Shown here: positions 24,789 through 33,986 of the stretch, piece by piece | Layout of the letters: each line of letters starts with the position of its first letter | How positions within the stretch are numbered: the stretch's first letter is position 1 | Assembly (NCBI GenBank): GCA_024635795.1 | Contig: JAGXIH010000009.1 | Coordinates: forward strand, 1 to 64,000 | Source of the DNA: Salegentibacter sp. | GTDB taxonomy: Bacteria > Bacteroidota > Bacteroidia > Flavobacteriales > Flavobacteriaceae | Length of the DNA: 64,000 nt | Direction of reading: 5' to 3' | Position numbers and translations under genes: made by a program | Notes under the pieces: model-generated | The model's database searches: none | Seen by the model: the letters and a program-made list of their open reading frames with translations, nothing else | Told to the model about the DNA's origin: nothing

Positions 24789-25520
24789 TTAGGAATTCCA
24801 GATTCTCCAGGCAGCTTCGGCCTGAAGTTGCAGCATTTTAAGGCCATTGGAAACACTTGCACCTTGCTGGCGGGCAAGATCCATCAATTTGGTGCTTTCA
24901 GGATTGTAGATGAGATCGTAAACCAAATGTGAACTGTTAATATACTGAAAAGGTAACGGGGGGTGTTTTTCTACTTCCGGGAAAGTGCCTAGCGGCGTAC
25001 AATTGACAATTACAGAAAATTCCTGTAAAAGCTTCTTATCTATTGCCGCATAATCAAGCCGGCCATTTCCTGCTTTTCTTGATACAAATTTGTATTGAAT
25101 TCCGAGATCCTTCAGGGCATAGGCTATAGCCTTTGAAGCACCGCCAGTGCCCAGAATCAGAGCCTTCTTATGATGTTCTTTCAGCAATGCCTGAATCGAC
25201 TCCTGGAAACCTGTGAAATCGGTATTATGACCGGTTAAGCTTTGGTCTCTTTCAATTTTTATCGTGTTTACTGCGCCTATTTTTTCGGCATCGGGAGATA
25301 GGTTATCCAGGAAGGGGATAACTTCTTGCTTGTATGGAATGGTAACATTTAAGCCTGAAACTTCCGGGTGGTTCTTTAGAATTTGAGGGAACTGACTTAT
25401 GTCCTCCAGGTCAAAATTTTTGTACTCCGCAGTAATATTTTCTCTTTTGAACTTTTCGGTAAAATAGGTTTTTGAAAAAGAGTAATCTATATTTTTTCCA
25501 ACAAGGCCGTAAGTCTTCAT
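24789..25520 (-). CDS. aroE: Shikimate dehydrogenase
   Basis: This enzyme reduces 3-dehydroshikimate to shikimate with NADPH in aromatic amino acid synthesis. The 243-residue protein has the substrate-binding serines in YSFSKTYF (S14, S16), the catalytic lysine in NVTIPYK (about residue 64), GAVNTI, the second substrate motif HNTDFTGF, and the dinucleotide loop GTGGASKA (about 126-133). It ends with a QLQAEAAWRIW helix. The length is slightly short but typical of Bacteroidota AroE. Its start overlaps the stop of the upstream DUF368 gene by 4 bp (ATGA), so the two are co-translated. Confidence 0.95.
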   Translation of the reverse strand: MKTYGLVGKNIDYSFSKTYFTEKFKRENITAEYKNFDLEDISQFPQILKNHPEVSGLNVTIPYKQEVIPFLDNLSPDAEKIGAVNTIKIERDQSLTGHNTDFTGFQESIQALLKEHHKKALILGTGGASKAIAYALKDLGIQYKFVSRKAGNGRLDYAAIDKKLLQEFSVIVNCTPLGTFPEVEKHPPLPFQYINSSHLVYDLIYNPESTKLMDLARQQGASVSNGLKMLQLQAEAAWRIWNS

Positions 25521-26545
25521 TGCGCCGCTTTTGTTTTAGAGTTTTTCTTTTCATACCAGGCCAATCCCAAAACCAGGAAGGCCCCCAGGATGATAAAGAA
25601 GATCGCCAACCAGGTTTCTGAAGAACTGAAAGATGGCAAATACCGATCGTAATTATCTAATATCTTATTGCCGGTACTGTCTATCATGATATTTCCATCT
25701 GCCCCAATTGCATAGATCTTTTCTTTCCAGGGCCAGACCACACCAAGCGATCCGGTAATAAAACCAATAATGGTGGCAAAAGTATCTTTTTTATAATGTT
25801 TCAGGACAAATCCCAGGAGATGAGATAAACTTACCAATCCTGCCAGGGAGCCCAGTGCAAACACGGTCATTACCTTTAAAAGGCGCATTCTATCGGCATT
25901 TTCCAAAAAGCTGAAATCCAGCAAGAAGAGATCAGCAATGGTATCATAAAGCGCATTTACCGAATCTACCAGTAACAGGACATAATTTCCCAGCAAGATA
26001 AGGATGAAAGATCCTGAGAGTCCGGGGAGGGTCATTCCTGAAACGCCCACCATTCCGCAGAAAAATACGAACCAAAGGTTGTCATTTTCCTTTGCCGGTT
26101 CCAGGAAACTAATAGCCAGTCCGGCCATAATTCCCATAGCTACAAATGCCAGGCTACGCTGGCTCCATTCCTCAAAATCCATACTGATATAGTAGATGGA
26201 ACCGATAATCATCCCGAAGAAAGATGCCCAGACAAATAGCTCATGGTCCAGCATGAGCAGGTCCAGAAGCTTGGAAACGCTGAAATAACTAATGAGCATT
26301 CCTAAGATTAGCAACCCCAGAAACCTGCCATTTACATATTGGTAAAGGCTTCTAAACCTTCCATTGATAAGCAATTTAAAAGCCTTCAGATTAATCTTCT
26401 GAAGCGAATAAATAAATTCTTCATAGAACCCGGCCACAAAGGCCACCACGCCTCCCGAAATCCCGGGGACTTTGTTGGCGGCACCCATAGCCAAACCTTT
26501 AAGTACCAGCAGTACTTTATCGGTAAGGGTTCTAGTCTGTTGCAT
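25517..26545 (-). CDS. DUF368 membrane protein (PopT-type undecaprenyl phosphate translocase family), copy 2
   Basis: This multi-spanning membrane protein carries the two half-repeat signatures of DUF368: GAANKVPGISGGVVAF near the N-terminus and TLPGLSGSFILILLGNY near the middle, with about eight or nine hydrophobic segments. DUF368 proteins (PopT) have been reported to flip undecaprenyl phosphate back across the inner membrane for reuse in envelope synthesis. I chose ATG 26545 over one nine codons upstream because it brings the family start MQQTRTLTDKVLLVLKG into register and shortens the overlap with the upstream paralogue to 14 bp. The C-terminal third has an extra periplasmic-looking loop (GADGNIMIDSTGNKILDNYD). 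Confidence 0.85.
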   Translation of the reverse strand: MQQTRTLTDKVLLVLKGLAMGAANKVPGISGGVVAFVAGFYEEFIYSLQKINLKAFKLLINGRFRSLYQYVNGRFLGLLILGMLISYFSVSKLLDLLMLDHELFVWASFFGMIIGSIYYISMDFEEWSQRSLAFVAMGIMAGLAISFLEPAKENDNLWFVFFCGMVGVSGMTLPGLSGSFILILLGNYVLLLVDSVNALYDTIADLFLLDFSFLENADRMRLLKVMTVFALGSLAGLVSLSHLLGFVLKHYKKDTFATIIGFITGSLGVVWPWKEKIYAIGADGNIMIDSTGNKILDNYDRYLPSFSSSETWLAIFFIILGAFLVLGLAWYEKKNSKTKAAQ

Positions 26546-27470
26546 TCTCCTGTTCAGGGTTTTTACTGGCAAAGCGTTCCAGAAGAAAGATCACCAGGAA
26601 GCCTGTCAGCATTAATAATAGAGCGTAAAGGGTATTCGGCTCTCCGTCAAAATTCCACGGTAATACCGAAGCCTCTTTCAGGACTACCTCTTTTTCGCCG
26701 TAGAATTCGGTTTCCAGTACTTCTTTCCAGGGCCAGATTTTATTCAGTGAGCCGGCGATAAATCCTGTGAGGACCGCCAGGGTGATATTGGTATAATGAA
26801 CAAAAAGCCATTTTAATAATTTCGAAAAGCTTAATAGCCCCACCACGGCACCGACGGCAAAAATCCCCAGGGTTTTAAAGTCGAAATCGTGCGCAGCTTC
26901 GGTAATCGTCTTGTAGGCTCCCAGCAAAACCAGGATAAATGCTCCTGAAATTCCCGGTAAGATCATGGCGCAAATGGCAATCGCACCGGCAAAGAAAATA
27001 AAGAGGTTGCTGGTATTTGCTCCCAGAGGAGGTAAAGAAACTATATAAAAGGCGATAGCTGCTCCAATTATAAGGGAGAGCACAACTTTAAAATTCCATT
27101 TTGGGATTTGACTTCCTACATACCAAACACTGGCGACTACCAGCCCGAAAAAGAAAGACCAGATAAGTATAGGATGGTTTTCCAGAAGATAGTTAGCCAA
27201 CCGCATTACGGTAAAGATGCTTATAAGGATACCTGAGAAAAGAGCGATTATAAAAGGGCCGTTGAGCTCTTTCCACATCGCTTTGAAGCCATCTGTTCTC
27301 CAGGTTTTAATCAAGGAAGGTTTTACCCCGCTAATGGTGGAGATAAGTTCTTCATAAATTCCTGAAATAAAAGCGATTGTCCCTCCTGAGACGCCGGGAA
27401 CCACATCTGCAGCACCCATAGCCATCCCTTTTAAGCTTATAGTGAGGTAATCATAGAAGCTTCTTTGCAT
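26532..27470 (-). CDS. DUF368 membrane protein (PopT-type undecaprenyl phosphate translocase family), copy 1
   Basis: The 312-residue paralogue of the next gene has GAADVVPGVSGGTIAF near residue 18 and ILPGISGAFILVLLGAY near residue 165, the paired PGxSG re-entrant signatures, plus eight or more membrane spans and a short basic tail. The family recycles the C55-isoprenyl phosphate carrier used for peptidoglycan and polysaccharide export. Two overlapping copies suggest either a heteromeric carrier or separate lipid preferences. Both match equally well and neither lacks a key motif. The TPR gene lies 40 bp upstream on the same strand. Confidence 0.85.
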   Translation of the reverse strand: MQRSFYDYLTISLKGMAMGAADVVPGVSGGTIAFISGIYEELISTISGVKPSLIKTWRTDGFKAMWKELNGPFIIALFSGILISIFTVMRLANYLLENHPILIWSFFFGLVVASVWYVGSQIPKWNFKVVLSLIIGAAIAFYIVSLPPLGANTSNLFIFFAGAIAICAMILPGISGAFILVLLGAYKTITEAAHDFDFKTLGIFAVGAVVGLLSFSKLLKWLFVHYTNITLAVLTGFIAGSLNKIWPWKEVLETEFYGEKEVVLKEASVLPWNFDGEPNTLYALLLMLTGFLVIFLLERFASKNPEQENATD

Positions 27471-27510
27471 TCTTGAAAATTATAAATTCCATCCAAAGTT
27501 AGCAAAATAA

Positions 27511-28908
27511 CTAAGAGAGGTTTATAAAGGAATTTATAATTTCTTTTACGCTTTTACGCTGAAATATTTGTGGAAAAAGTTCTTCGATGATGATATAATA
27601 TTCAGAATCTATCTTAAGCCCGTTATTCAGGTGATAATAAGCTTTATCACCTTCGTTTAGGTTGAAATATAAACCTGCAAGCCTGAATTCCACCTCGGCA
27701 GAATCAGGATGAAACTCCAGCGCCTGATTAAGGTTATTGACCGCAATTTCAAATTCTCCAAGATCGATAAGAATATCGCAACGTTTTATCCAGGTTTCCA
27801 GTTCGTAATTCCCCAGTTCAAGGCTCTTTTTATAGCCAATTTCTGCTTCTTCGAAAAATTTCAGCCTGTTATTGATCTTTGCATAACGCTTCCAGTAAAG
27901 TACATTCTCTTCGTCGATACTTATCGCTTTATTGATATAATAAAGCGCTTTCTGAAAGTTTTTGGTTCTGATGTAGAAATCGGTTATTGCGATCCAGCCT
28001 TTATCAAGTAACGGATCCTCGTGAACGCACTGCTTATAATGTTTTAAGGCAAGTTCATCTAAACCGAGCTTTTCAAAGCTTTTTCCAATACGCAAATAAG
28101 CAAAGGATGTAGGATCGTCCAGTTCCAGGGTTATTTTGTAGTTTTCTATAGCTTCATTATAACGCCCGAGCTTCTCCAGTACTTTTCCTTTTTCAAGGTA
28201 AGCCCCAATAAAATTATCATCGCTTATTATGGCGAAATCAAAAGCCGAAAGTGCTTTCTGATAATCTTTCAGGTCAAAATATTGTTTTCCCACCTGGTGC
28301 CAGGCTACCTCGCAGTATGGATTTTTGTCCAGGTACATATTCAGATAGTCAATAGCCTCTTCTTTCTGGTCAAGGAAATCGAAGCAATACATAATGTTAT
28401 AAAGGGCAGAATAATCTTCTTCATCAGCCTCCAGGCACTTCATAAAGCTATACTTAGCATTCTCGAAATCCTCAAGGAAAAGGTATTCCATCCCTATTAG
28501 GGCGTATATTTCAGCCTCATCCAGGGTGTTTTCCAAAGCCAATTCCAGCATATGTATGGCTTTAAGGTGCTCGTCTCTTTTAGAAAAGATCTGGGCCTTC
28601 TGGATATAGATCTCTTCATTGGAAGATTCCAGGTCCTGAAGTTCGCTAAGCAATCCATCGGCAAGATCCAGTTTGTCTTCAAATACCAGGATCTCCACCT
28701 TAAAAAGTTTAAGGTTTGTAGAACTTGGGTGTTGCGCCAGGCCAAGCTTAATTGCTTTTTTGGCAAGGGCTATTTTACCATTTTCCAGGTAGTAGTTTAT
28801 TATGTTCTCAAATTCGTTGGAATCAAAAAACAAAACATCGTTTGTTTTTAACATAGATTCGAAGCGAGTGAGTGAGAAATTGTTTTCGTCGTTATGGCTT
28901 AATTGCAT
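27511..28908 (-). CDS. Tetratricopeptide repeat protein
   Basis: The 465-residue protein is built almost wholly of 34-residue TPR helix pairs. Examples are ALENTLDEAEIYALIGMEYL, then FLEDFENAKYSFMKCLEADE; YQKALSAFDFAIISDDNFIG; YNEAIENYKITLELDD; and FQKALYYINKAISIDEENVL. About ten units can be counted. There is no signal peptide or membrane span, so it is a cytoplasmic scaffold for protein contacts. It lies 91 bp downstream of the aminotransferase gene and 40 bp upstream of the first DUF368 gene. No partner can be named. Confidence 0.85.
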   Translation of the reverse strand: MQLSHNDENNFSLTRFESMLKTNDVLFFDSNEFENIINYYLENGKIALAKKAIKLGLAQHPSSTNLKLFKVEILVFEDKLDLADGLLSELQDLESSNEEIYIQKAQIFSKRDEHLKAIHMLELALENTLDEAEIYALIGMEYLFLEDFENAKYSFMKCLEADEEDYSALYNIMYCFDFLDQKEEAIDYLNMYLDKNPYCEVAWHQVGKQYFDLKDYQKALSAFDFAIISDDNFIGAYLEKGKVLEKLGRYNEAIENYKITLELDDPTSFAYLRIGKSFEKLGLDELALKHYKQCVHEDPLLDKGWIAITDFYIRTKNFQKALYYINKAISIDEENVLYWKRYAKINNRLKFFEEAEIGYKKSLELGNYELETWIKRCDILIDLGEFEIAVNNLNQALEFHPDSAEVEFRLAGLYFNLNEGDKAYYHLNNGLKIDSEYYIIIEELFPQIFQRKSVKEIINSFINLS

Positions 28909-28999
28909 AGACAGGGAATTACGGGATTTCTACAGTTCTAAATTTATAAATGAATACAGGTAAAAATTCCTAAATTTTATATTGTTGTTAACAAATTAA

Positions 29000-30196
29000 T
29001 TAACAGGTTGTTTCTTCATTATCAATCTCTTCCATTATGTCAATAATAATGCCACAACCTTTCAAAATTTCTTCTTCTGAAATTGTAAGCGGAGGAGTGA
29101 TCCTCACCGCTTTTTTCTCGAACAACAGCCAGAAAAGAATAAGTTGGCGCTCTTTACATCTTAATATGACTTCATTGGTGATTTCTTCTGAAGGAAGGAT
29201 AAGGGCGAGCATAAGTCCAATCCCGCGAATTTCCTTTATCAACGGGTGAACCAGGGTTTCCCTGATTAATTTTTCCTTCTGAAGTGCCTCTGTCATAAGG
29301 TCAGTTTCGGTGATTTCCTTTAAAGTAGCCAGGGCCGCAGCCGCTATTACCGGATGGCCTCCAAAGGTGGTGATATGTCCCATCTTGGGATTATCGCTCA
29401 GGCTATCCATAATTGCTGAAGAAGCCGAAAAGGCCCCAATAGGCATTCCGCCGCCCATTCCTTTGCCCATAGCCACGATATCGGGAACCACCCCAAAATT
29501 CTCAAATCCAAAGACTTTGCCGGTACGTCCAAAGCCCGGCTGGATCTCATCCAGGATCAATAAAGCACCAACTTCACTGCAACGCTTCTTCAGCTTTTTC
29601 AAATAATTATCTTTCGGAAGAATCATCCCCGCGCCGCCTTGTATGGTTTCTACGATAACGGCAGCAGTTTTCTTCGTGATCTTTTCGAGATCTGCTTCTG
29701 AATTAAAATTTATAAAGCCAATATCCCCTAGTAGCGGACGGAAAGGTTTTTGTCGTTCTTCATAATCCATAAGGCTTAAAGATCCCATAGTATTTCCATG
29801 GTATGCCTTTTTCGCTGCAAGAATCTGAGTGCGGCCGGTAAACCTTCGGGCAAGTTTTAAGGAACCTTCAATGGCTTCGGTACCCGAATTGGTTAAATAG
29901 GTTTTTTCCAGGGGCGGGGGAAAATGTTGGGCCAGTAATTTGGTGAGTTCCACGGCCGGTTTTTGAGCGTATTCCCCGTAAACCATTACATGCAGATATT
30001 TTTCTGCCTGCTCTTTTATGGCTTCTATAACCCGGGGATGGCAATGCCCAAGACTACAGGCCGATACCCCGGCAACAAAATCCAGATGTTTTAAACCATC
30101 GGTAGTGTAGATGTAGGAGCCCTTGGCGTGAGAGATCTCCAGGGCCAGTGGATGTGGCGTGGTTTGCGCCTGGTATTTTAAAAAATCATCCTTCAA
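29000..30196 (-). CDS. Class III PLP-dependent aminotransferase (acetylornithine aminotransferase-like)
   Basis: The 398-residue protein has the class III (ornithine-type) aminotransferase motifs: TNSGTEAIEGSLKLAR for the cofactor phosphate, ALLILDEIQPGFGRTG with the Asp that contacts the pyridine ring, and the Schiff-base lysine in VAMGKGMGGGMPIGA (about residue 247), then TTFGGHPVIAAAAL. The family transfers an amino group, usually from an omega-amine, to 2-oxoglutarate. The acetylornithine or a related annotation is likely, but no arginine genes are adjacent, so the substrate is open. Its start overlaps the OstA-like gene stop by 4 bp, giving translational coupling. Confidence 0.88.
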   Translation of the reverse strand: MKDDFLKYQAQTTPHPLALEISHAKGSYIYTTDGLKHLDFVAGVSACSLGHCHPRVIEAIKEQAEKYLHVMVYGEYAQKPAVELTKLLAQHFPPPLEKTYLTNSGTEAIEGSLKLARRFTGRTQILAAKKAYHGNTMGSLSLMDYEERQKPFRPLLGDIGFINFNSEADLEKITKKTAAVIVETIQGGAGMILPKDNYLKKLKKRCSEVGALLILDEIQPGFGRTGKVFGFENFGVVPDIVAMGKGMGGGMPIGAFSASSAIMDSLSDNPKMGHITTFGGHPVIAAAALATLKEITETDLMTEALQKEKLIRETLVHPLIKEIRGIGLMLALILPSEEITNEVILRCKERQLILFWLLFEKKAVRITPPLTISEEEILKGCGIIIDIMEEIDNEETTC

Positions 30197-32067
30197 TTTT
30201 CTTCTCCTCCTCCCTCTTCCTCTTGCTGATCTTTTTCCTGCAATTGTTTTAGCAATTCCTCTTCCTCCTTTTTAATATCAGGATCAGGGAGACTATTCCG
30301 TCTGCCGGGAATAGTATCGGTTTTTTTCTCCTGAAATCCTTCAGGAAGCCTCAAACTATCCCGACCTGTAGCGGTGGTATCTTTTTTATTTTGAAGATCT
30401 TCGGGCCGAAGTCTGGAATTCTCGTTTAGCAGCAGGTCATCTTCCTCTCGTTCTTCAAAGAACTCCTCAGCTTCATCAGGCAATGGGATTCCCCTTATGG
30501 GGGTTAATTTAGGTGCCGGTTTCCCTTTGAACAGGTCTTCCCTGGTTAGCAGGCGTTCTTCGCCCCGCCAGTTGAAACCAGTAAGTTGCCGTGCATTAAC
30601 CGGAAAATCCTCTTCAGGAGTTAAAGTGCCATCTACATTTGTAATATAATCGATATAATCAATTTCTTGGTTTTCGAAGATAATTTTAATAGAACTGGAG
30701 AGCGTTTTATTGATTCCTATGAGCTCCTGTTTACTGTTCCTGCTATAAAAGAGTGTCTCGGTATTTTTGTTGATATCTACCTGGAAAAGTTCGTTATCGT
30801 TAAAGAGCCCAACCAAATCCTGACCCTTCACCTGGTTATAACCTTTAATCGAATCCTTCTGAATAAGAAAAGCATTATTGAAAACCCTCAAAGAATCCAG
30901 CTTTTCCGTTTCCACATTGCTCTGTAAGTGAATGGTATCTCCCGTCATTTGGCTTTCTCCCGACCATAAAACCGGGCTACGCCTGGCAGTGATTGAAGTG
31001 ACCGGCCCCTGGGTAATATTTATCAATTTTGTAAGTCCCGTTGCCTGGTCGGTGTATATCGAATCACTTTTTGCGCTCATATCGCTTTTATACAGCCTTA
31101 CATCATAGTAACCTCTAATAACGCGGTGATCGGGCTTCCCGGTGATCATAATGGTGTCACCGTGAATAAAAAGCGAGTCCTTATCCTGCACCGAGGCGGC
31201 AACGGCTCTCTTGGTGATGAACACCGAATCCCTGTCCCGGAAAACCTCGGCATAATGGCCGGTTACCAGACTTTTATTAATGGTGTCGGTAACTTTTATA
31301 TTATTTGTTGCTGAAGCAAAGTTGGTATTCCGGTTAAAGAATAAGCTATCCCCTTCAACGCGGCGGTTGTCATAATCAATTCGGGAATTCTTTACAAAAT
31401 AGCCGGTATCCCCCCGGGTATCGTAAAATCCACGCTCGCAGTAAACCGTGCTGGTTTCACTTTCTATGGTAGTAGGTCCATAGAGATAAGCATGCCCGCT
31501 ATCAGAATAAAAATCCAGTTGTTCTGAATTGATCACATATTCCGGATTGGTTACAACGACCTCTGAAACAAAAGAATATTTATCTTCCTCAAGAAAATAC
31601 CTGCCTATATTGCTGGTGAGCACACTTGCTGTGTCAGTTACTTTTCCACCGCTGCGGTAGTAAGCCTGCTGTTTTTTCCGGTCAAAGAATAGGCTGTCGG
31701 TCTCCAGGGTGGTTTGAGGCCGCTCCATCTTTACTTTTCCGCTGGCAAAGGCAAACTGAGTGTTCCCGTTATACTCTGCGTAATCGCTTTGCATCTTTAC
31801 GGTGTCGCCCTGTTGCATTCTTACATTTCCGTAGGCCTTAAAAAAATTATCCTGATCATAATGAATGGCCTGGTCACACCAGATCTCGATTCCTTCGTGA
31901 ATAAAATAAACCTGATTTTCAACTTTCCCCAATATTATCGCCCCGGGATAACGTTCCTCGTTCTTGAGGGTCCGGTCACTGGTATAATCGATCTTTCTGC
32001 CCTCCTGCGCAAGGAGAGTTCCTGCGGAAAGAAATGCGATAAAGAAATAAATGAAAAAGTTTTTCAA
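30193..32067 (-). CDS. OstA/LptA-like outer-membrane lipopolysaccharide transport protein
   Basis: A signal peptide (MKNFFIYFFIAFLSAGTLLA) precedes a long run of beta-strand repeats of the OstA/LptA type, alternating lines such as GNVRMQQGDTVKMQSDYAEY, then YNGNTQFAFASGKVKMERP. This is the jellyroll fold that carries lipopolysaccharide across the periplasm. The length of 624 residues exceeds LptA (about 185) and suits the Bacteroidota OstA-like form with several jellyroll modules. The last 110 residues are charged and low in complexity, ending in a Glu-rich tail. It is the first gene of a run with the aminotransferase, and the purA terminator lies just upstream. Confidence 0.8.
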   Translation of the reverse strand: MKNFFIYFFIAFLSAGTLLAQEGRKIDYTSDRTLKNEERYPGAIILGKVENQVYFIHEGIEIWCDQAIHYDQDNFFKAYGNVRMQQGDTVKMQSDYAEYNGNTQFAFASGKVKMERPQTTLETDSLFFDRKKQQAYYRSGGKVTDTASVLTSNIGRYFLEEDKYSFVSEVVVTNPEYVINSEQLDFYSDSGHAYLYGPTTIESETSTVYCERGFYDTRGDTGYFVKNSRIDYDNRRVEGDSLFFNRNTNFASATNNIKVTDTINKSLVTGHYAEVFRDRDSVFITKRAVAASVQDKDSLFIHGDTIMITGKPDHRVIRGYYDVRLYKSDMSAKSDSIYTDQATGLTKLINITQGPVTSITARRSPVLWSGESQMTGDTIHLQSNVETEKLDSLRVFNNAFLIQKDSIKGYNQVKGQDLVGLFNDNELFQVDINKNTETLFYSRNSKQELIGINKTLSSSIKIIFENQEIDYIDYITNVDGTLTPEEDFPVNARQLTGFNWRGEERLLTREDLFKGKPAPKLTPIRGIPLPDEAEEFFEEREEDDLLLNENSRLRPEDLQNKKDTTATGRDSLRLPEGFQEKKTDTIPGRRNSLPDPDIKKEEEELLKQLQEKDQQEEEGGGEEN

Positions 32068-32174
32068 GCTGAAGAAATTTTCATCAAAAATAACGAAAAT
32101 AGAAAGAAATGATTGTAATTCCTGTTATTTATAAAACTGGCGTTTAAAAGCCGTGGTTCTGCCGGTTTGAAATG

Positions 32175-32209
32175 AAAAAAGGCCGGTTAAATTTTAACCG
32201 GCCTTTTTT
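32175..32209 (-). terminator. purA terminator
   Basis: A perfect AAGGCCGGTTAAA/TTTAACCGGCCTT stem with A and T runs on either side could work in both directions. It lies 16 bp past the purA stop codon and separates purA from the OstA-like gene. Confidence 0.9.
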
Positions 32210-32224
32210 AAATATTATTTTCAG

Positions 32225-33496
32225 TTACCTGAGAATAGTTTGTTTCCTGTCTGGTCCCACAGATACCACTTTTATAGGCACCTGGAGTTCTTTTTCAAGA
32301 TATTCCACATAATCATTAAACTCCTTCGGAAGCTCTGAAGTTTTTGTCATTCCGGTTAGATCGGCAGCCCAGCCTTTAAGTTCCGTATAGACCGGAGTCA
32401 CATTTTTAGCTTCGATATTGTATGGTAAATGCTTGATCTTTTCTCCCTGATAATTGTAAGCGGTACAAACCTTCAGCTTTTCAAATCCACTTAAAACATC
32501 CCCTTTCATCATTATCAATTGGGTGATTCCATTAATTTGTACGGCATATTTAAGAGCAACCAGATCAAGCCAGCCACATCTTCGTGGTCTTCCTGTGGTA
32601 GCACCAAATTCATTTCCTACCCGGCCCATGGTTTCGCCGTCCTCATCAAAGAGTTCAGTAGGGAAGGGGCCACTACCAACACGGGTGGTATAAGCCTTAA
32701 AAATTCCATAGGCTTCCCCAATTTGATTAGGAGCTACGCCTAAACCTGTACAGGCTCCGGCAGCAGTGGTGGTAGAAGATGTTACGAATGGATAAGTTCC
32801 AAAATCGATATCGAGCAATGAGCCCTGAGCACCCTCAGCAAGTATTGTCTTTCCTTCTTTTTGGGCCCGGTGCAAAAAAGCTTCGCTATCGATAAACTGA
32901 AGTTCCTTCAGAGTATCTACAGCATCGCAGAATTCCTGTTCAAGTTCAGCAAGATTATACTGTACATTTACATTGTAGAATTGTATCATCTTTTCGTGCT
33001 TATCTGCAAGAGCACGGTATTTATCCTTCCAGTTTTCCAGTTCCAGGTCTCCCACGCGAATTCCATTTCTTCCGGTCTTGTCCATATAAGTTGGACCAAT
33101 TCCCTTAAGGGTGGAACCTATTTTCGCTTTTCCTTTTGAAGCTTCAGAAGCCGCATCAAGCAAACGGTGGGTTGGTAGAATTAAATGGGCTTTTCTGGAA
33201 ATAAAAAGTTTCGATTTATAATCGATATTGTGTTTTTGCAAATTCTCCAGCTCTTTTTTGAAAATCACCGGGTCTATCACAACTCCGTTTCCTACGAGGT
33301 TGATGGTCTTTTCGTGAAATATTCCTGATGGAATAGTGTGTAAAACGTGTTTCTGACCATCGAACTCAAGAGTATGTCCGGCATTCGGACCTCCCTGGAA
33401 CCGGGCTATAATATCGTAATCTGAGGTAAGAACATCAACAATTTTTCCTTTGCCTTCGTCTCCCCATTGGAGACCGAGTAGTAAATCTACCGCCAT
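32225..33496 (-). CDS. purA: Adenylosuccinate synthase
   Basis: This enzyme joins IMP and aspartate using GTP to form adenylosuccinate, the first committed step to AMP. The 423-residue protein is full length, with the glycine-rich loop GLQWGDEGKGKIVD (Asp and Lys catalytic, residues 8-21), NAGHTLEF with the catalytic His (about 41), the IMP-binding GSTLKGIGPTYMDK, and the aspartate loop TTTGRPRRCGW. It is the last gene of a run with spoT and fur, 11 bp after fur, and ends in a strong hairpin terminator. Confidence 0.98.
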   Translation of the reverse strand: MAVDLLLGLQWGDEGKGKIVDVLTSDYDIIARFQGGPNAGHTLEFDGQKHVLHTIPSGIFHEKTINLVGNGVVIDPVIFKKELENLQKHNIDYKSKLFISRKAHLILPTHRLLDAASEASKGKAKIGSTLKGIGPTYMDKTGRNGIRVGDLELENWKDKYRALADKHEKMIQFYNVNVQYNLAELEQEFCDAVDTLKELQFIDSEAFLHRAQKEGKTILAEGAQGSLLDIDFGTYPFVTSSTTTAAGACTGLGVAPNQIGEAYGIFKAYTTRVGSGPFPTELFDEDGETMGRVGNEFGATTGRPRRCGWLDLVALKYAVQINGITQLIMMKGDVLSGFEKLKVCTAYNYQGEKIKHLPYNIEAKNVTPVYTELKGWAADLTGMTKTSELPKEFNDYVEYLEKELQVPIKVVSVGPDRKQTILR

Positions 33497-33507
33497 GAAA
33501 TATTAGG

Positions 33508-33963
33508 TTAAGTGGTTGTTTTTTTGTTGCCGTAAAAGTATAAAGAATGTTTTTTAATTTCTATATCAAAAACCTCTTCTATGGTTTGTTTTATAGATTG
33601 GATACGAGGATCGCAAAATTCTATGACTTCTCCCGTATCGGTAAGGATGATGTGATCGTGCTGCCTGTCGAAATAAGACTTTTCATATTGGGCCTGGTTT
33701 TGTCCAAACTGGTGTTTTCTAACCAACCCACAATCCAGTAGCAATTCAATAGTATTATAAAGCGTAGCACGGCTAACACGGTACTTTTTATTTTTCATCT
33801 TGATATACAGCGATTCGATATCAAAATGATCGTCGTTGTTATATATCTCGTGCAAAATCGCGAAGCGCTCAGGAGTTTTACGATGGCCCTTTTCCTCCAG
33901 GAATTTCGTAAAGACGTTTTTTACGACAGCCTGATCGTTTTTATTTACAACTTTTTTGCTCAT
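33508..33963 (-). CDS. Fur-family metal-dependent transcriptional regulator
   Basis: The 151-residue protein has a winged helix ([18 protein letters not shown], then [20 protein letters not shown], the recognition helix) and a C-terminal dimerisation and metal domain ([19 protein letters not shown]). It is called Fur or PerR by family. It lacks the paired CxxC structural zinc motifs that most Fur proteins carry, with cysteines only in LLDCGL and EFCDPR, as in several flavobacterial Fur proteins. It would repress iron or peroxide genes when metal-loaded. It lies 23 bp after spoT and 11 bp before purA. Confidence 0.88.
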   Translation of the reverse strand: MSKKVVNKNDQAVVKNVFTKFLEEKGHRKTPERFAILHEIYNNDDHFDIESLYIKMKNKKYRVSRATLYNTIELLLDCGLVRKHQFGQNQAQYEKSYFDRQHDHIILTDTGEVIEFCDPRIQSIKQTIEEVFDIEIKKHSLYFYGNKKTTT

Positions 33964-33986
33964 AATTTGATTACAAAGATATTGGA

